64,000 nt of DNA, from contig CP141150.1 in assembly GCA_035235625.1 (NCBI GenBank), positions 1,736,001 to 1,800,000 of the forward strand, in the 5' to 3' direction. This DNA comes from Saururus chinensis (Eukaryota > Streptophyta > Magnoliopsida > Piperales > Saururaceae). The position numbers and the translations under genes were made by a program. A model generated the notes under the pieces. The model was not told where the DNA came from. It made no database searches and was given only the letters and a program-made list of their open reading frames with translations. Positions 58,431 to 64,000 of this stretch are shown here, piece after piece. Within the stretch, counting starts at the first letter, position 1; every line of letters begins with the position of its first letter.

Positions 58431-60395
58431 CTTTCTCCCCCTCCTTCACCACCTTCCTTTTATCTCCCTCCGTCCCTCGTTTTTCTAACTCTCTCTAACC
58501 TGCCCTCCCAAATCCTCTTGCTCTCACAAATGGCCTTCCTCGCTCTCTCTAATTGCCTCTCTCCCCTATGTTGAGTCCCTTTTTCTCTCCAATTATCTGA
58601 GTCCTGGCTTTCTCTTTCTTTATGTCTCACCCTTGCTCTCTCTAATTATCTTCCTTTCCGTCTCTCTTTTGTCCCTCTCTTCCTTGCTCTATCTCAATCT
58701 CCCTCTCTTTGTAAACACCTCTCCTTCCGTCATTCCCTCTCTCTTTAATTAACAAATCTCTCCCCATCTTGCACTCACTCCTTTCTTTCTTTAATTGCCT
58801 TTGACCCTCTATTTATGCTCTCTCTAGTGGTCCCTCCCCCTCCCTCTCTCCTCCCTTCCACATCTATCTAATTGGCTCTCTCCCTACGGAATTTGTCATT
58901 ATCCATTTCTCTCTTCTCTTGCTCTCAGTCTAATAGATTATAATATCTCTAATTGTCTCTCCCTCTCGTTCTTTGTCCCTCCCTCACACTCTCTTTAATT
59001 GTTTACCTCCCTTTCATTCATTGCCTCTATCCCCTCACTCTCCTATGCTCTCCCTAATTCCTCTCCCTCTCTCCTTCCTGCTCTATCTAATTTACTCGTA
59101 CTTCTCCACACTCTCTCTCTAATTATCTCTCCCGCTTGTCAAGTCCTTGTACTTGCCCACTTTTTATGTCAACCTCATTCTAATCGCCGCACTCTATCTA
59201 ATTGTCTCTCCCTCTCCCGCCTTTGCTCTCTCTATTTGTCTCCTCCCTCTCCCTCCCTTAGTCTCTCTCTAATTGCCACTCTCTCCCCCTCCCTTGTTCT
59301 ATCTATTTCTCCCCTTCTCTAATTATCTCTCCTCTTCGTTAAATCCTTGTCGTTGCCTCTCTTATTTGTTGCTTTGCTGCTCTCTCTAATCGTGTCTCCC
59401 TCTATCTCTCTCTCTAATTGTCTCCCTGCCTCTTTCATTGCTTTCCCTCTCCCCTTTTGTCCCTCTCCCTCCCTTCCTCCCTCCCTCTCTTTCAATCTCT
59501 CTCTATTTACCACTCACCCTCTCCCCATCCCTTGTCCTCTCTTTCATTGCTTCTCTCCCTCTTTCCTTTTGTCCATCTTCCTCCCTCCCTCCCTTTGTCT
59601 CTCTCTCTAATTGCCACTCTCCCCATCCCTTGTTCTCTCTATATCTCTTGTAGTTGCCACTCTCTCCCCCTCCCTTATTCTCCCTATCTCTCTCTAATTG
59701 CCTCTCCCTCCCTTGTTCTCTCTTTCTCCTCTCTAATTACCTCTCTTCATCCCTCCTTCTCCAATTATTTTTCTCTTCTTCCTCTAATTATTTCTCTCCC
59801 TTTCTTTCTAATTGTTTCTCTCTACCCTTTCCCTCCCTCCCTCGATTTTCTCTCATTGTAATTGCCACTCTCTTTTTCCTCATGCTCTATCTTGAATTGC
59901 CTCGCTTCCTCCTTCCCTTCCAACCAGTCTCTTTTTCATTTCTTCTCACCCCTCCCTCATTACCTCCACCTTATTTCCCTCCCTCCCATATCTCACAAGT
60001 TGTGTCCCCCTAATTATCTCCTTCCCTCCCTTGTTTTTTTTTTAATTCTCTTTGACCCGCCCTCACACATCCTCTATCTCACTGAAATTGCTTCTCCTGC
60101 CCTCTCTAATTGCCTCTCTTTGTTCCTTCCCCTTCGCCATTTGCCTCTCTCCTCTGTCGAATCCCTCTTTTTTCCTCCCTCTTACTATCTCTCTTCTCGC
60201 TCTGCACTCTGATTTCACTCCCTCTTTTCTCTCCCCCCCCACCCTCAATCTACTCTCTAATTGCCTCATTTGCCTTCCTTCCCAACTAGTCTCTCTGTAA
60301 TTGTTCCTCTCCCCCTCACTTCCTCTTATCTCCATCTCCCACATCTCTCCAGTTGCCTCTCCCTAATTATCTTCCTTGCTCTTTCTAACTCTATG
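58431..60395. repeat. pyrimidine minisatellite, block 3
   Basis: About 2 kb of C/T-rich units with the recurring box TCTCTAATTGCCTCTC or TAATTATCTC. A longer phrase (TCATTGTAATTGCCACTCTC, CTCCCTCCCATATCTC and TAATTCTCTTTGACC in order) at about 59855-60065 recurs near 62530 and 63280, showing a higher-order repeat. Confidence 0.88.
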
Positions 60396-61864
60396 TGTCA
60401 CGACCTGATTTTCCATAGGATTTTTTTTCTTCCAATAATTACAATACCATATCAACATAAAATAAAATTCATACTAAAATATTCACTTCATTGAATTCCT
60501 CAAGAAAACTCGGTTGTTCATTTTTAATGATCTTTGGCTAGGATGATTACCATGCCGATGAACTGAATTATTAAGGTAATTAAAGTAACCTAATATTTAG
60601 ATCGAATCAACATCGTTTAATGTTAACTGCCTACGTACCACTTCAAGGTAGAAGATGATCGGATCTATACGTAGTTCTCCATGATACTACGTGAAATACA
60701 TCATTCAACATCTTTATTTACATAGCATTCATACATTATGTAAAAGAACATTGTCATCATATCCAAACATGGTCATTATATATGTATCATAACTTAACAT
60801 AATATTTACATGATCATTCGATATCCATCATGTTATAACCTTTACATAATCATCGTATGTATCATATAACATAATATTTATATAGCTCATTCCTTATATC
60901 ACCCACAGAATTAGCTATGTGATCCGTGAGTTGCGCTGTGGGTTGTTAGTGCAAAATGTTCGATAAGTTTTCAAACTACAAGATGTATAGTGGTAAGTAG
61001 AGAAGTGACTTGTGGAGTACTATCCATCTTGTAGCCTATTTGATAGAAAAGAATTTAGAAAAAAAATTTCGGGTTATGATCTCATTATACAATAACTGAG
61101 AAGTAGATTTTTAAAACGAATTTTGTTACTAGGCTCTTGAGCGGATTTTATGTGGAATAGGATGAGTTGATGTTGGCCACATCAATTCTTTGAGTTCTAC
61201 CTAGACTACGCACGGTTGATCACCCATCCTCCCCCTCTCTCACTCTTCCTCTTTTGCTTTTGCAGATGACCACCCACTGCACTTTCGCACCGGCGCAACT
61301 CACGGATCACATAGTTAATTCTGTGGGTGATATAAGGAATAGGCTATATAAATATTACGTTATATGATACATACGATGATTATGTAAAGGTTATGACATG
61401 ATGGATATCGAATGATCATGTAAATGTTATGTTAAGTTATGATACATATATGATGACCATGTTTGGATATGACTAAGTTTGGATATATATCATGTTTGGA
61501 TATGATGACCATGTTCTTTTGCATAATGTATGAATGCTATGTAAATAAATATGTTGAGTGATGCATTTCACGTAGTATCATGCTAGGGCATTCAGAACTA
61601 CGTATGGATCTGATCTTCTTCTACCTCGAAGTGGTACGTAGGCAACTAACATTAAACGATGTTGATTCGATCCAAATATTAGGTTACTAATCTTTTCTTT
61701 TAAGATGTTGTAAGTATTTAGTTATCTTAATAATTTAATTCATCGGCATGGTAATCATCATAGCCAAAGATCATGAGAATATTTTAATATGAATTTTATT
61801 TTATGCCGATATGGTATTGTTATTATTTGAAAAAAAAAATCCTTTGAAAAATCAGGTCGTGACA
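60396..61864. mobile_element. foldback element, 1.47 kb, arms of ~550 bp
   Basis: The left arm 60396-60936 and the right arm 61293-61864 are inverse complements from TGTCACGACCTGATTTT to GATCCGTGAGTTGCGC. They run through AATATTTAGATCGAATCAAC, GTACCACTTC-AGGTAGAAG and CACGTAGTATCAT on opposite strands. The loop is 60937-61292. The flanks CTATG and CTTTG may be a worn 5-bp target duplication. The TGTCACGACC...GACA termini and the GTAGTATCAT...GGATCTGATCTTCTT text recall LTRs of this region, so the arms may be two LTRs in opposite orientation. No coding sequence. It is inserted in the pyrimidine array. Confidence 0.88.
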
Positions 61865-64000
61865 CTTTGTCCTTCCCTAAACCCTCTCCCTCTATTGAAT
61901 GCCTACCTTGCTCTCACTCTTCCCCCTCTCTCCGTAATTGCCTCATTTCCCCATTCCCTTCCTCTTCCTCCCTCTCCCCCTTCTATTCCTAAAACCTCCC
62001 TCACTTGGTCAATATTTAAATGTCTTTCATTCCCTCCTCACTCTCTATTTGCTTCTCTATCTCTCCATCCCTTCCTCAATCGCTCCTTTCCTCTTTAATT
62101 GGCTTTCGCTTCCCCCTATTTATGCTCTCTCTAATAGCTCATTGTCCCTCACTCCTTCCCTCCCTTTTTATCTAATTAGTTTTCTCCCCCCTAATCCCAT
62201 TCTAATTGCCCTGCTCTCTCTAATTGTCTCTTCTTTACTTTTGTCATTCGTTTATCGTCTCCCTCCCTCACTCCGTTAGCCTTTTTCTAATTGCCACTCT
62301 CCTTGTCCCTTCTCTCTTTTCTCTAATGAGTCTCTCCCTTCCAGCAAATCCTTGTCTTTGCCTCTCTTTTTTGTTGCTCTCATTCAAATTTCCACTCTCT
62401 AATTGTCTCTCCCTCCATCGCTCTCTTTACTTGTCTCCCTACCTCTTTCATTGCCTCTCTCCTCCCTCCCTCCCTCCCTCGATCTCTCTCTATTTGCCTC
62501 TCCATCTCTCTCCCTCGCTTTCTCTCTTTTCTCTCATTGTAATTGCCACTCTCTCCTTCCCTTCTAATCAGGCTCTCTTTAATTTCTTTTCTCCACCTTA
62601 TCTCCCTCCCTCCCATATCTCTCTAGTTGTCTTCCTAATTAGTTCCTTCCCTCCCTCATTTTTTTCTAATTCTCTTTGACCTTTCCTCTCACATCCTCTT
62701 GCTCTCAAATTGCCTCCCTCGCTCTCTCTAATTGCCCCTTTCCTCGCTCTGTCTCTCTTTCTCTCTCCTGTGTCCTCCCCTCCCACACTCCCTCTCCATC
62801 TGTCGAATTGCCTCCCTTGCTTTCCCCCTCTCTTGGTAATTGCCTTGTTTCCCTTGTTCTTTCTCTATAATTGTCTCTTTCCCCCCCTCTATGTAATTAC
62901 CTCATTCCATCATTCACTCTCTCGAATTACCTATTTCCCCTCTCTAAATCCCTCTCGTTCCCTCTCTTTACTTCTCTCTCTCTCTTCTATCTCTAAACCC
63001 TCAATCCCTCGCTTGATCTCTATCTAAACGCCTTTCCTTCCCTCCCTTCCTTAGTCCCTAATTGCCTCTCTATCTCTCCATCCCTTGCTCCATCCCTCCT
63101 TTCTCTCTTTTAATTGCCTTTCTCCCCCTCGTTTTGCTCTATCTAATAGCTCATTCTCCCCCTTCCTTGCTCCTTCCCTCCCTATCTAACTAATTGGCTT
63201 TCTCCACCCACACCCTCTCTAATTGCCTCTCCATCCCTCCCTCTCTAATTTTTTCTCTCTCCTTTCTTTCTCTCTTTTCTCTCATTTTAATTGCCACTCT
63301 CTACTTCCCTTCTAACGAGTCGTAAAATTTCTTCTCCCCCCTTCCCCTTCATTACCTCCTCCCTCATCTCCTTCCCTCCCATATATTTTTTGTTGCGTAT
63401 CCTTATTATCTCCTTCCCTCCTTTATTTTTTTGAATTCTTCGTGCCTCTCTCTACTATGTCCAATCCCACTTTTTTCCACCCTCCCTTGCTTTTCTAATT
63501 CCCTCCCTTTCCTATCTTTATTTGCCTTTCTCCTATCCTTCCCTCCTTTTCTTTATAAAAAAACTTGCCCTTCCAATTGCCTCTCTGTCTCTTTTCATCC
63601 CTCGCTTACTTGCTCCTTTCTCTTTTTAATTGCCTCCCCCCTCACACTCTCTGTCACTATCGTGCTCTCCTTTTTGCCTCGGTTGCTTCGTCTTTCTATA
63701 TTTGATTCTCTCTATCTCCATCGTACCCTCACTCTTTCACTATCTTTTTTATTACCTTTCTAATTGTCTCTCCCTCCTCTCTCTCTCTCCCCTTCCTCTC
63801 TCCTTTGCTCTATATGTTGCCTCTCACGCTCTCTCTAATTCCCTATCACTCTCGTTCATCTATGTAATTGCCTCTCTTCCTCCTTTTCCAACCTGTTTCT
63901 CTATAACTTCTTCTCTCCCCCTCCTGCCCTGACTTCCTCCCTCTTATCTTTCTCCTTTCCAAATGTTTCCAGTTGCCTCTCCCTAATTATCTTCATTACA
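61865..64000. repeat. pyrimidine minisatellite, block 4 (runs off the window)
   Basis: It continues block 3 after the foldback element with the same boxes and two more copies of the higher-order phrase (about 62530 and 63280). The open frames of 60-150 codons in it (for example 62224-62679) are low-complexity and lack stops only because the plus strand is nearly free of A and G. Confidence 0.88.

Noticed and set aside
56115-63932. Many long open frames in the pyrimidine array encoding Ser/Leu/Pro-rich peptides
   Set aside because: The strand almost lacks A and G, so stop codons are rare by composition. Peptides are low-complexity in all three frames and not conserved between repeat copies.

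Overview
The window is nuclear DNA of a flowering plant. The evidence is an F-box gene with GC-rich exons and a short GT-AG intron, remains of an NLR (CNL) disease-resistance gene and of a plant VAP4/MAMI-type MSP-domain gene, and a dense nest of plant Ty1/copia and Ty3/gypsy LTR remains, solo LTRs, MULE-type and CACTA-like DNA elements. GC-rich exons in AT-rich surroundings would suit a monocot or magnoliid, but the species cannot be named from this window.

Layout. 1-829: CACTA-like subterminal repeat block. 830-3240: gene-free. 3337-4573: the only apparently intact host gene, a two-exon F-box protein. 4574-7260: duplicated AT-rich intergenic DNA. 7363-10050: a small non-autonomous minus-strand gypsy-like LTR element with a perfect 5-bp target duplication, carrying an 11-aa coding minisatellite. 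10140-10620: an imperfect palindromic-motif repeat. 10785-15680: repeats and LTR-like AT-rich DNA. 15680-21540: a decayed copia copy on the minus strand, split by a 3.45-kb solo-LTR-like block (17094-20543). 21785-22690: a gypsy gag/protease relic. 23570-39426: three copies of one family of giant LTRs, one of them a clean 4577-bp solo LTR with a target duplication, another carrying a gene-capturing MULE (24821-25960), another hit by a 1908-bp solo LTR (32076-33983). 40205-40452: a MULE-type MITE with a perfect 9-bp target duplication.

41,100-56,000 is unlike the rest. It has a leader-exon-like block, a 90-110-bp repeat centred on a 5' splice-site consensus, a broken NLR N-terminal fragment, 3 x ~200-bp and 4 x 369-bp tandem arrays, and an array of ~640-bp units that each carry exon-like segments of an unrecognised gene. 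One of those units was further amplified as exactly 4 x 260 bp. The unit array is split by a 3.8-kb block with short inverted ends that contains a multi-exon VAP4/MAMI pseudogene.

56,090-64,000 is a long, strongly strand-asymmetric pyrimidine repeat (boxes of the type CTCTCTAATTGCCTCTC). It is interrupted by a gypsy protease-plus-LTR relic and by a 1.47-kb foldback element (60396-61864) with arms of about 550 bp.

No pathway or operon-like cooperation between genes is visible. The story is one F-box gene beside a layered transposon and tandem-repeat landscape that has captured, copied and broken pieces of host genes. Apparent reading frames inside LTRs and the pyrimidine array are not supported as genes.
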